Shown here one piece after another: positions 1 to 12,652 of a stretch of DNA of 64,000 nt. The position numbers were made by a program, and so were the translations under genes. The notes under the pieces were generated by a model, which was given only the letters and a program-made list of their open reading frames with translations, did not search any database and was not told the origin of the DNA. The stretch comes from Bursaphelenchus xylophilus (taxonomy: Eukaryota > Nematoda > Chromadorea > Rhabditida > Aphelenchoididae). Each line of letters begins with the position of its first letter. Position 1 is the stretch's first letter. The DNA lies in contig CAJFCV020000004.1 of the NCBI GenBank assembly GCA_904066235.2, positions 8,122,001 through 8,186,000 of the forward strand, read 5' to 3'.

Positions 1-2041
1 CATACATAATTTACAAAAATTAAACCTTTTTTAATAGTCAAAATTTTGTTCAAAATCTCATCCAAAGCCATTTGGTGACAAGTTCAGTCTTTTTCGCTTT
101 CAAAATTCTTGTTTTTCCCAAAAGATTACCCAGATTTGTCCCATTTGTTTCCAAATCACCCCAGACTACCGTACCCCCAAATTATTTCCATTTATCTCCA
201 ATTTCCTTGATCCCCCCGCCCTGTCTTCTGACGCTACGTGAAATCCTGAGATTTATTCAAAAATTTCCCGCAGACTGCACGATGGCCATTTCCAGACCCC
301 ATTCAACGTGGAAACTGCCACGTTTTGCGGAAATGAGGACGGCCCACAACTTCCTCCCGTTCCGAACTGGTTGGGGCCTTTAATTGGATAATCCCGTTAT
401 GTCCTCATGCAGTAATTTTGGTATAATCGTAAAAAAATGACATCAAAAAAACGAGGTTAAAGTGCAATTACATAAAAACTTCCAGAACCTTCAAGAACAG
501 GGGTTAATTCGGCCAAGGAATGCGGCCAATGGACAGTTGGATCTAACACTCGGAATAAATGCCTTATCGGGTTACTGGCACAAGATCTTAATCGAATTGA
601 ATTCATTACAATGCCATTGGAAAGGGGCTCTTGTCTGTTAAAGGTAGGGTTTCGTAAACAAGAACGGCCAAGTTCCAGTAAGTAACACGTTCGAATACGC
701 GAAATACGGGTCACGTCAACTTTTCATAACAGAACTATTAGTCAATTGGTACGAAATTCGTTTTGTCCTGATCAAAGTACGGGTTGCAACAAAGATCGAA
801 ATTTTATCAGGAGATATTATATCCGTTTTACATAAAAATGTGAAAACCTGGAAAGGTAAGGCACAGAACATCGTCAAATTTGATCACGGAGTTCCCAATA
901 GTCCACAAATCAATGCCTGAAACTTTCAGAGAGCAGTTGAAAAAGGCCATTAGGATATTCAACAACGAGGAACAACCCTTTTCAACTATCTTTTGGGAAC
1001 TCTTTTGGGGGAAAAAGGTTCTATTTCAAAACACAATGATGAATATCGCAGGGGCGTGAAAATTTCAGCTCATTTTTTGCCCGAAAAAAAGCGATGGCTC
1101 CTCCAAATTGCAAAACGAAAATTTGATCTTCGAAATGCAAAATTTGAATTCCGATCTGCATCAGATACCATCAAAATCCATCAATTGCCCTAATACAACT
1201 TTCCAAGATTCAAGAATACTCCCCAGCATATCAATTACATCATCCACATGATCTCTGTATCTCCAACTGCTCAATTAGTTCCAATTTCCTCATCCAGAAG
1301 GCGAGAAATGCGGAAAATTGGAATCCGAGGAAAACCTGAAGATGCTCACGCATTGCTGTTGTCTTTTTCGTGAGGACAACATCCTTTTGGTGGGCTTTGG
1401 AATCTTTTTTAAGCCATTTTATCTGATAAATAGAGTTTCTTCCGGTGGGAGAATTGAAGATAAACACGGAAGGAATCGTCTATGTCAGCCACCTGTCTGT
1501 GACCGCATAGACTGAAAAAAATAAGAAATAATCCTTTTATAAAATACGACCAAATCCTAATCCAACATTAATCATCCAAAATCGAACACATTATCGATTT
1601 ATTCGCTTTTAAATTTGAGTATCATTAATTTTACCTGGGAAAACAAAATAAAACCATAGACTGTATGACATTAAAAAACATATTTCGAGTATATATTGAA
1701 ACACTTTTCCCATAAAACCTCAATATAAAATCATCCAGATCAATAAAGTTTTTTTTGACCTCCAAGTCTAAAGTAATATAATGTGGATCAACTATGACCA
1801 TAAAACTCCAAAATAACTAAAAAATAGCATTAAATTAACTCCAAGTCATACTTTGGATATCAAAAATCTTCTATTTTTACACTAAAAACCGTGTACTGTA
1901 TAAAGTTCTTTTTCGGACCCGGCTGAGACGAAACAATCTCAAATCACTTAAAAATCGCTGCAGATTGAGACAATACTACATACAAAATAGAAAAAGATCC
2001 CTTAAACTCATTTTCGGACTAAAAGATTTGTACTAACCTAC
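1..2041. other. Intergenic, no supported gene
   Basis: AT-rich sequence with scattered short open frames and no splice-consistent gene model. Around 480-700 on the plus strand there is a short stretch that reads vaguely like retroelement protein, broken by stops; it is too weak to annotate. The last 1.3 kb (700-2041) shows nothing beyond A/T-rich spacer. Confidence 0.6.
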
Positions 2042-5000
2042 TTAAGGTTCGGGTATTTTGTGTTCATCCGTGGCCTTGTGTTCAAACTCATAATCAACAT
2101 GAACAAAAGCCCGTTCCACCTCCTCCAAACTCTCTATGGCATTCTGAAGGCTCTCTGCAATGTCATGGGCTTCTTTGAGGCGCATATTCTCATCCAGAAC
2201 AATATGAACTTCGACCAGAAAACGGGTTCCAAAGTGATAAACATAGACCGTGTCTATGTAATCGATGCGGTAATCATGGTCGATGCACACCTAAAAACCG
2301 TGATTACTTTTTGAATAACATTACTGGACTACATCATTTTCCACAGTAATGTTTGGCGAGCTTTTAATTTTCAGTGTTTCAATTCTGATGTCGAGTGCAA
2401 TATAATTTATTAGTGTAATCCTCGTATCGACCCCAACTAATTCATTATGCTTTTATTCATTACGACTTTTAATGGTTCAGAAATGCAGACTTCTCTAGAT
2501 GATTCGAGATAAGCACCAACTTTATGAATTCATTAATCTCCAATGCCATGGATAAGATTTAAAAAAAGTCAAGTTCACTAGCTCAACTGAGCAAAGAACT
2601 AACCCAACCCACAAATCAAGATGCAGCGACGTCTACAAAATTCCGCAATCTCAGTCAAAACAACCGTAAACCCATATATTCTAATCCAAACAGCTCCGTC
2701 TACTACAATATTGTCTACCGGAGTGCAGGATTTTGTGCAAGAACTCTAATTTCAAGTCAAAACAGCTCTAAATTTGATCTAATTTTACGATATAATCCGT
2801 TTCCGCCCTAAAACCGTGCCATGGGACCAGAAATCGGGAAACGGCTCAGCGACCCGGAAATTCATTAATTCCTTGGTAACTCGTTTATCTCCCGACTTTC
2901 CTGAAGCTTCAGCCAACGGTTAAATTTAGCGGGTCGTGCAGATTCCTAATTGAGTGGGGATGGGAGTGGAATAAATGCAAACAAATCATTCGGATGCCAG
3001 AAAACAACGTCTACGGTGCATGTCGTTTTTACGAAGTTTCGAAAGTGATGGGGGTGGGAAAAGAAGGTTAGAAGGTACACTACACCTTCATCTATAACCA
3101 GGGAGGCATCCACAATAAAAATCTCAATAAATCTTTGCATCCCTCAATATATTTTAAAATTTCGCTACAGATCAAAAGCACCCATCTCCAAAAAAATGCC
3201 TATGAAATACGCTATCCTATCTAACCGTTATTTTCCACAGCCCACTTCACGATAACACCCCAAAAACCGAAGAAAATTGAAAAATTTTACCTTGATGACC
3301 CTATTGATGAAATCCGGTTCGGCCGTTTTCCCGCTCAACCGTATCAGCTGTTCTCTTCCGGTCATAAACCAAGTCGTTGCAATGTAGATGGCAACAGCGA
3401 TCGCTCCGATTGGATCCAAGTAGATCCACCACTGTTGGGCGCCAAAAGCGCAAAGAAGAGCGGCCGTGTTCGAAAAGCAATCATTTCGATGATCCATGGC
3501 CAGGACCTGACTGGATGGGTCTGATTGTCTAAAAACAAAATGGTAGACACATCTCTCAAACCGCCAACAATACTTCAAAACAAGCAACTTACGTCCGACA
3601 GACCAAAAACAATATAAACTTGACGATGATTGTGGCAATCATGATGCCGATGGTCGGTAAGTCAACATGTGGATGCATACTGTTGTTAATCATGGATTCT
3701 GTAGACTCTACTATCATTTGAACACTTGCCACAGCCATTACCACACTCACAATCACCTAAACCCATAAAAAAATTATATTTACCATCAGATCTCATGAAT
3801 TATATCCAAAAAATCGCTTACCAAAGCCACTGGTTCAAGTCTTGTTCGTCCCACTGGATATAAATATGGGTCGTGTTTTCGGATGGCTCTTGATGTTAGC
3901 CAAATGACCAATCCGGATGTGATATCGACCAAGGAATCGACCAGAGATGATAGAATGGATAAAGACCCGGAGAGGTAGGAAGCTGTGCCTTTGGCAAGAA
4001 CCAAGGTGATGTTGACGAGTAGCGTTATGATGGCCAAGTAATGAGCCCGTTTTCTGTTCGATTTGCCCTCATCTTCGGGACTGTTTGCAGCGGGAAGGTC
4101 ATCTTGGCTGAAATTAGGCAGATTTATATCGAAATCACATCAAAAATTTTAAATTCTCTCCCATTTCTGTCTATAAATCCTTTTCTTACCCTGTAAAAAC
4201 CTTGGTTCTCACTCCTACCTTCTTGGTCATCTTATTTTAGCCCAAAGATTTATCAAATTCAACTAAAATAAGGTGAGACCATCAAATATCCAGCGAATTG
4301 AGCGCAACCGACCCGTCTCACTCTGATCTGGAGCTCGCTGAAGATCAAAAAAGGAAACTTTTCTTGGGGTTATTTTCGCAACGAACTCTCGATTTCTTAT
4401 TTCCTTCATCAGCTCGATAACAATATAAAAATGAGGTCGTCTAATGGTATAAATAAGGGCTTTTAATCTATCAAAACAAGAGGAACAGGTGATCAACTAT
4501 CTAAAAAATTTCATAACCGCTTACAATTTCCATCAACTAGTTTTTGATAAGGAGATCTATTAAACCTTCTAAAGTTTTGACAGAAAAAATAACGGAAATT
4601 GATGAAATTAGTTGAGGAAACAAAAGAAACAAATGACTAAAGAACGAAAATTGGGAAAAGACCGCTAAAATCGTCTCAGGAAAGGTCAAGAACATCTAAT
4701 ATATAATCAAATTAAAACCACAAATCATAAACATTATTTTAGTTTACCGAGTAATTTCCAGGTCAAACAACTCGCTAAACTCCGTTGCAAAAGTAAGTTT
4801 ATACTCCCCCACACCGTATACAATAGTTTATTCTACTCTTCTCTAACCTATCTTAGTTCTGTTTTCAAAAAATTTTAATTTTCAAAACGTTTCTTTCAAG
4901 AGCCATCTAAATCAATACAAATCGAAAGGGAGGAGTGCTTGCAACCTTCTCCAGGTTTTATACTCCGCAGTGTTCGGAAGAGTCGGCGATTTTCTATTGT

Positions 5001-5882
5001 ACCACAGACCATAAGCCCTGAATGTCGCTGGGAACATTGACTTTTTCGTTGAACAATCGCTCTTTATAGCCATGATTCCCCAAAAATAAAGTCGTATGAC
5101 AGAAAGCGTTCCGAATTCGGGCTGCCAACGTCAAAGACGCTTGCTGGTGCGGCTTATCATAAGTTCCCTCACCGAATAAACGCATTTCCTGCTACTTTTT
5201 AGCCGCTTACCTGCTGCATAAATTTATCCGCGGGACCGGGTGCACCCGACGGGAATTGTTGGTCAGAGAACGACGATGGGTCTCATCGCGACATCCATCT
5301 GGCTGTTCACATAAAACAAGCTCATCTTCGTTTAGGAGGTGAGTCTCGGGATTATCATCTGGCTGATCTGAGCATTGGGCTAGACGCTGCTGTTGTTCTT
5401 GAGCTTCTGCTGGTTGGAGACGAACGGATCGACGTTGACGATTGTCCTGAACAAAAAAACGGTAAATTTTAGAGCAGAAATACTCCTCGGACTTTAAAAG
5501 AGCCGTTACAAATAAAAAAATAACCCCTTGTCACCAAAAAATCGTTTAAATATAAAAATTTCTTCATTAACCTGGTGGATAACATAATTCTCCTCAATTT
5601 TTCAATTTCTTCCACACCCAACCTCATGGATAATTCTTCGAAAAACAAAACCAAATCCTCCTCAAAAATACCCACATAAATCTGCCGACTGTCGTTCTCA
5701 TAATTCTCCAGCAGATCACACTGTTGTTTGTAGAACTTGTTGACCTGATGTTGCTTTCCGAATGGCAGTCGAGGCAGTTTCGGTGAGGCCAAACGACATC
5801 CATTTCGGGCTTCTTTCATCGGCCCATCCAAAGGAACGTGCCGTATGCCCTCAGGGCGCTCGCTTTCTTCCTTTTGATCCAT
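2042..5882 (-). CDS. Cation diffusion facilitator (Mn-type CDF/SLC30-like metal transporter)
   Basis: A membrane antiporter of the CDF family, which exports divalent metal from the cytoplasm to organelles or outside. Exons that join in phase: start exon 5882 down to an unresolved donor (about 5640-5690), 5211-5446, 3822-4107, 3593-3756, 3291-3528 and 2042-2290. The cytoplasmic N-terminus carries the family's NKFYKQQCDLLENYENDS block. TM2 has DSLVD and TM5 has DHRND, so both metal-site motifs are DxxxD. Zn-type members have HxxxD there, and DxxxD in both is known from Mn-type CDFs. The last exon is the cytoplasmic metal-binding domain (YHFGTRFLVEVHIVL). All internal phases agree (0/2, 2/0, 0/2, 2/0). 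The final intron is about 1 kb. Family assignment is firm; Mn preference is inferred from the motif only. Confidence 0.9.
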
Positions 5883-8446
5883 TTTGGAATAATTTGATTA
5901 CAAATCCATTATGATACAAGTCCTGAAAATTAAGCAAAAATTAGCGTCAGCAAGTTCAAGTAAAAAATAAAAAAACCAATAACAATCTCGAATATCAACC
6001 ATTTAAATTGAAAATGAATCCCAAAAAAGACAAAGCGAGACATAACACAAAGGTGGCAATATTTTAAATTTTTAGGGTAGAATCTTATATTAAACTACAT
6101 AAAAACGAAGTTGAAGGTATGGAAACTTCTTCAATACGGCGGGTAGAACAAACAGAGAAGATCGGAGAAACGATTCAAAGAAGAATCCGAAATTTACACC
6201 CATTTTTAGCATCGAATCCAAACAAATTCATATTCTATCACCATCTCCATGACGCAAGTGAAAAATATGCAAAAATGAAAGTGCAAGCCTTGCGAATGAA
6301 GACAACCTATTTTATAAAAGTCAACACGGCCCACTGAAACCATAGTAGACGTGACATCGACCATATCTGCACAAATTGTACTAATTTAGCCATAAATAAT
6401 AAATAATTCTGATAAATAATTCAAAAAAATCGCCCAAACTTGAACCTTACAAGCAAATAGTACACGCTGAAAGGCCACTAAAAAAATATCCTGACCTCCA
6501 CCCACCGGCTCCTTGTACCTCTCGCCACTCCGAATTCGAAACGTTTCCAGCTGATAAGACCGCAAATTTGTAGTAACAAGGACCTAATTTCATTTATGAA
6601 ATTGACAAGACACTGCTCAATGATGATAAAAAATATTAATCCCTAATAAACTGGAGAAGATGATGTGAGTATTACGACTCTCTTCGGTCGGAAAGAACTA
6701 TTTTTTGGGAAGGCAAAACACCTGGAAGGGGTAAAAAAGGCCTGTGTTATTAAAAATTACATAATCCTTCAAAAGTTGAATATTATCCATGGAAAATTTT
6801 TGATCAAAACGGCCACCAAATGCCCACATACCATCTGAATTTTGCGTCATAGTCAATTTTAAGCCTTAAAACGTCAAATTCCGCTCTCAGAATCTTCTAA
6901 TTCTCAAATTACACCTTATTTTAGATATAAAAAATCACCTTTTAGCCTACAAACTATTTAAACCAACATATCCCCCGATCCCGAATTTCCAAAACAACAG
7001 AAAACTGCCCTCTGCTTCCGAAGAAACACTCATAACATTCAAAAGCCTTGAATTTTCCCCGAAAAACAAGCTTCAAAGACAATAAAAACGCCTAAAATAA
7101 TATCGCTTATTGTGATTCAAAAACAACATCTAAAGACAGGGAATCCCTCATTTCTACGCCATTTAGAATCTATTTAAAGAAAAGAGTCAGTATCAAGCAA
7201 TAAACCGTGGAATGGGACCTTATCTTAGAGATCAAACAACCTATGCCAAGTTTATGTCAACTGTAAATTTTTGGACAGACATCGTCCAAAACAAAGTCAC
7301 ATTAACGTAGCTGCAAGATACGATCAAACTTTCAAGGGGAGAAGAGGTCACCGTCTGCCAGATCTTTATCTTCTCCATGAACAAGAAGAGGTAAGAATTG
7401 GGAAAAGGGAGGTTATCTGTCATTTACAGTCTGCAAAGGGTAAGTCGATCACATTCAGAGCAGGACACCAGTTGTAAAACATTAATTATCAAGTTCTTTT
7501 CTTATGTTTTTCGAAGACTCACGCAAAACTTTTTTTTTAAAAGGATCATGGGAAAATATAAATATAGCCCATAGAATTAAGAAAAATAAATTGGAAAAGG
7601 AAAGAAACACAACAAATATTCATCACATTCAATAATTTAGCAAGAGAATCCCAAAATAGACATGAGTAATCAAATTTTTAGCTAAAAATGCCATGAATAA
7701 TGAAAAGAATTGATGTTTTAGGAAGCAAACCCCTCATAAATAAGCCAAGAAACTATAGAATTGTATTCTCAGACACCTGAAGCCATTTCCCACGGTCTCC
7801 GAATAAATCCGCTTATTACGTAACACGTCTTCACGCAAACAATGGGCTTACCTAATATAATATAAAGATTGACCACAAGCCCCCCGCAATCCCCTCAGAA
7901 CTCCCGACAACATCGTCGACGGGGTAGAAAACAAGTTCTTCTCCACGTTCATCCACCTTCAATTATATCACAAACCGAAAAATAATAGGGATTTCCACCG
8001 AGCTTGCCCCAGGGATGATAGAAAAATCCGAAAACTCGGGTTCAAGTGCAGAACAACAGGATTTGCCGGAGAAAAAACAGTTTTGTTTCGAATTTCGGAA
8101 CCCTCCTTTCGGGTAAACCGAAGATCGCAAAGCGTCCAGAAAGAAGGAGAGAAAGAAAAACGGATGGGGGAAATCCCAGCTGTCCCTTTCTCTTCATTAT
8201 TATATGAGAAAGAGCAGAAAGTGGGGGAGAACTGTTCGAAAAGCACAAAAAACTCGATAATTCCCTGTAAAAAGCTTGAAAACAAAAGCCGAGAAAAGCT
8301 TGGCCGAGAAATATGGCCTTGAAACGGAATGCCAAGAAGACAAAGTGAGTGCCAAAAGCCCGCGAAAATCTAATTTTGGAAATTCTGTTTGCGAAAAACT
8401 CGAATCCATTTATTTCGTTTATAATCTACACAATAATTACAGTAAT
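5883..8446. other. Intergenic, upstream of CDF gene
   Basis: No convincing gene. A possible lone exon at about 7280-7389 (+) has an acceptor-like ...GGACAG start and a GTAAGA donor, followed by an acceptor at 7430, but no start codon or partner exon was found. The 8.0-8.4 kb part is purine-rich and open in several frames only because it is low in stops. Confidence 0.5.
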
Positions 8447-10756
8447 CTAGACATTGTTGAGTCCTTTCTGGCTATGAGATCGACTGAGTGAGGTCAGATG
8501 AGTGGAAGTTGTGGACTGGCAGCCCAAGGTGGCCACAGTCGCGGCCGAGACTTTGCTCGAGGGCATTGCCCACCATTGGCGTTCATCCGAACCCCACAAC
8601 GTGAACACCACCACCGGCAGAGCGGCAATGACGGCGGAAATATAAAATACAAGAGCCCATTCGCCTTGAGTCCCATGTTGGACTATCCATTTGGTCAAGA
8701 TCTTATTCCCAATCGAGAACCAGGCGACGGCGAAGAAGGAGATGCCCGTAATAACACCGGAGAAGGGAGGGGCAAGTTGGAGGAGAGCGGTTTGGACTCC
8801 GGGGGTGTGAAGACCTAAAAAGTTTTATTTTTATTTAGTACAATGTAATCATTTGACAAGATCTCTTTTCATTTCAGTTGATACGAAAATTGGAGTCTGA
8901 TCTTACCTGCAAATGTCATTGCGAAGCATAACGAGATGATGGCGAAGAACGCGGTGTCCTTTCCGAACTGCGGCACGCATAAAATACTCAACGCCAAGCC
9001 AGCTGAAGCGATGGCATTGAATGTTTTGCAGATTGTAGTTCTGCTATAGATAGTATTCGCAGCCAGCCATGACGACAGCGAGGAAGATACAGTCTTGCTG
9101 ACGAACAGGAAAAAGATCGGCAAGGCCGAAAGCATTCCATTTTGTGTGGGGGCGAATTCAAGGACGTCTCTCATGTAATTGGGGAGGAATTGAAGCATGA
9201 TTACTAATGGATATTCATGACAAATCAAGGAGAAAACTCCCACCCAAAGGGGGACAGAGCGGCTGATGTGATACCAAGGGATTCGGCGGGCTTGTGTCCT
9301 TTTTCCAATACTTTCACAGGCAATACTAAAAGAGGTGTGGGTGTTAAACAAGATTTCATATATTAGCTGTCAAGTAAAAGGTCAAATTCACTTACCTTCC
9401 TTCAATGAAAACCCTTTCTCTATGGCTGATGCAATACTGTTTGGCGGGCTTATCAGCTCCCATGGGCAACCAGCAGATCAGCACAATCGCGGTAATGAAA
9501 CTGGACAAATAAAAGATGGCCGGCCATCCTCCTTGGATGTCAGTCCTTGTGCACAGATATCCCGCCGTTGGGAGAATAAAAAGTGTTCCAATCTGTCTTC
9601 CACCGGTGATAATTCCAATCGCGGCAGCTCTCTCAGTCCTTGGAAACCATCGTGTGATCAGCGAGTTAACGGCCGGCGACATACAGGCATCCGAAGCGCC
9701 GATGGCAATCCTGGCCACAACCGCGTACCAAAACGAGTTGTGGGCCAACATAGGCAGGGTCAGATTGCCGACTCCGCAAAGTAAAAGCGACGCCAACACC
9801 ATCCATTTTCCATTAATGCGGTCGGCATAAAGTCCGGTCAGCAGCATCAGCAAGGAGCCGGCATTTTGTGCAGCCAGCACCAGGCCCTCTTGATCCGATT
9901 CCCAATCCAAATCCCCCGAGTAATTTCGAAGAGGACACTTGATCATACAAATCAGCGCTACCGCCATGTTCGAGGTCGAAATCGACATTGTAATATAGCA
10001 GCAACATAACAAGACGGCGATCAGAAATCGCATTGAAGGAAACAGTCGGGATTGCGGTAGATCGTCGTCATCATGCTCCTCGGAGTTGTTTCTAACGTTC
10101 ATCCACGGGTACACACAGCCATCGCCGTTTTCTTTCATTGAGGGATTCAGGCCCGTTCGGAAGATTTGAGCGGGGTGGTAGTCACTGGCAGATCGAAAAT
10201 ACGACGTATGTTGGCCTGGTGGATGGAGAACTGCCGAAGCGGTTTTGCGTTGAAGTTTTGGGATAAACTCCTCTTCCGGCGACACTAAAGATTGCTTGTC
10301 ATCCCGAGTCGAAGTCGACAGTTTCTCTCGGACCTCGTCCAATATTGTACTGGCATCATGCATGAAGGAAATCTGTGGCTCTGAAGCTTTTGGGGGGAAA
10401 TCTTCCCTTTTTACACTTAATGTCGCTGGCTGGTCAGTTGAGGAATCGCTATTGCTTCGAGATGAAAGCGATTCTTTCACCGCCTCGAGTCCAAACGCAT
10501 CACTTTGGGACCGTGGGGCCAAGGCTGGCGGTGATAAAAATTGATCGTTAAGGGCTTTGACATCCAAGGAGGTTCTCCTATTTGCGATGGATTTAGCGAA
10601 TTGCGAAGAGTGTCGGCGATTTCTCAAGGGCTGAGGCTGCAGTTGGTCGGAGATCTCATCAAAATGTTCGGAGGAAACGGAAGGGCCAATGGAACAGTCA
10701 GGGAAATCAAAATGGCCCTGAGTTGTGGGAGTTATTGGCTCTGGCCTTGGAGCCAT
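8447..10756 (-). CDS. SLC17/sialin-VGLUT-like MFS anion transporter with long N-terminal extension
   Basis: Major facilitator of the SLC17 type (organic anion or phosphate cotransport, vesicular glutamate/sialic acid transporters). Three exons join in phase: 9396-10756, 8907-9325 and 8447-8814, giving 715 aa. The translation start is the ATG at 10756; the GTG just before it is not used. About 240 residues of Ser/Asp-rich, probably disordered cytoplasmic sequence precede TM1. Then come the family hallmarks: SNMAVALICM in TM1, WESDQEGLVLAAQNAG, GLYADRINGKWM loop, the SLITRWFPRTERA motif, and a second half with VPLWVGVFSLICHEY and LPNYMRDVLEF. An acceptor TTTTTACAG lies shortly upstream of the ATG, a possible trans-splice site. 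The N-terminus is longer than usual for SLC17 proteins. Subfamily and substrate cannot be read from the sequence. Confidence 0.9.
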
Positions 10757-12456
10757 CACTTAAAAGCTTTGAAAATTCTGTAAAAATGGGAATTAGAGGT
10801 GATGACTAAAACTACAGTAAGCAAATACGCGACACGGAGAGTTAACAGTTGGTTTTGGGGATCCGAATCAGCCCATTTCCAAACAATTTCCCCCCAAAAA
10901 ACAGTTGCAAATTAACCCTCCGTTCATGTGAAAGAAACACTCATTAACGAACCCCAGAAGCCCCGACGCCAGCGAAGTGAAACGTGCCGGAAGCCGGGTT
11001 GCTGAGAAGGCGAAACGGACAGGTACTGAACCGTTTTCCGGTGAGAAGCGAAGGAAATATATGATCATCGTCCGAATGACCGAACCCCTAAAAGACGTTT
11101 TTTGCGCACTTCCGATGTTAGTTTTTTGCCCCAAAGAAAGAAAAGCTGACTGAACCCATCTTCCGGAAATTAACCCAAGTATTGTTTGTTTCAAAGAGAA
11201 AGGAAAGATTTGTAACGGATGATGCAAAGGTTATGGGATCGGAAGTTGTATACGACAAATGACCGTGTAGCGCGAAAGAAGGTGGGCGGTGACAGGGATA
11301 CGATGATCAGGAAGCTCGAAATGACAATTTAGGAACGCATTATAGATCAAAAAACTATCTTGATGACAAAAAAGTTTGTGTTCTTGAAAGGTTAAGTTGC
11401 AAGGGAGGCAGGAGCAGTAACGACAATTTATTGTGAAAAATGGCACGAACTAAAGTTCTGCTTGTCTACGCGCGATTTATAGCTTATATTTGGTCATGTG
11501 ACCATTAAAATTTTTAGGCTAGAGGTTGCATTTTTTTGCGATAAAAATCTGTTACAACCTTTGTAATTTGAAGGTCAAAATGTTGGAATTCTACAAATCT
11601 TGAAGTAAATTTCACGTTTACGCCCATAGTAATTAGTATTTCGTAGAATATACGTAATAAGATAAATACATCCAATAAGACGTGGCTGCATTCAAGGAAG
11701 TATAATTGCAAAACCTCCTTCCTGATTTTTTGCCAAAATATGGTTTTATAATAGCGATAAAGTGAGAAGGTTTCGAAACCAAACAATAAATTACAATTTG
11801 ATGTGTAAAAGTCGTAGAATCACGCACAAGTCATCCAAAAATATCAAACGCAATCTGTCCTTCAAAAAAGTTACAAAAAAAATCATCCAGATCGCTAGCT
11901 TCGACTGCACTTTTATCAGCCAAATCCGAGAGAAATAATGATTACTTTTCTCTTTTTTCCGCTGTAAACCGTTCAAAAGCTCTCCGGTCATTAGTAAAGA
12001 AGGACTCCGATAGATAAGGTCCTTGCACATTACAATTAAAACTGTTACATCGCGCGGTTCAAAAACATTATGAATGGGGGTTTGGTGGGATGTGCGAAGG
12101 CCGTCGGAATTATATTTTCGGCGCCATCAAGACCGATAAAAAACCAATTAAACTGTTTCAAGTACCGGTTCAATTGTAACTGATTGTAATTCTCGTAAAA
12201 TTTTGACGGATTTACTTGCACGTTGTAAGGAAGCAGCTTTTTCAGAGAGAAGGGGCTCAAGGACAATCTATTGTAATCGGCTGGACGGATGGGTTACTGT
12301 GGGTGTCTATGATGACAAATAAAAAAGTGAATGGTTCAAACAGAAAGTTCAAGTCATCGGTCATCAGAATTTTGAATCTTCATTAAAGAAGTCTTCAACG
12401 TGGACCCAACTTGTTTTAGAAACAAAGAATTAAATACTAAAAGCCGCATGAATTTA
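10757..12456. other. Intergenic, upstream of SLC17-like gene
   Basis: Presumed promoter side of the SLC17-like transporter. Short frames only; no splice-consistent coding sequence seen. Confidence 0.5.
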
Positions 12457-12650
12457 CTAGTCCTTCCGGAAAGTCGCCGGACGGAAATCGGCGACATGCA
12501 CTCTGCGAAATCGAAAGTTCACTTTGCACTGTGCAATTTTTGGCTTTTTGCACTGTGCAATAAGCTTTTTCGAGCTGTCGCTCGCACCCTGAGTTTTTTC
12601 TCACAGTGCATGCCGCCGATTTCCGTCCGGCGACTTTCCGGAAGGACTAG
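12457..12650. mobile_element. 194 bp MITE with about 50 bp inverted repeats and TA target duplication
   Basis: The left end CTAGTCCTTCCGGAAAGTCG is repeated inverted at the right end, and the arms continue through GCCGGACGGAAATCGGCG and a CATGCACT/AGTGCATG match to about 50 bp. A TA dinucleotide flanks each side (12455-12456 and 12651-12652), the target site used by Tc1/mariner elements. The centre holds two copies of a TTTGCACTGTGCAAT motif. There is no transposase, so it is a non-autonomous element. The whole unit could fold into one hairpin. Confidence 0.88.
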
Positions 12651-12652
12651 TA

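Noticed and set aside
457..720. Retroelement-like stretch (LSGYWHKI-type reading on the plus strand)
   Set aside because: Only a few residues recall reverse transcriptase or protease motifs, and stops interrupt it; no LTR or longer domain was found.
4994..5185. Minus-strand frame as an extra CDF exon
   Set aside because: Splicing 5211-5446 directly to 3822-4107 keeps phase; this frame has no good donor and ends at a stop.
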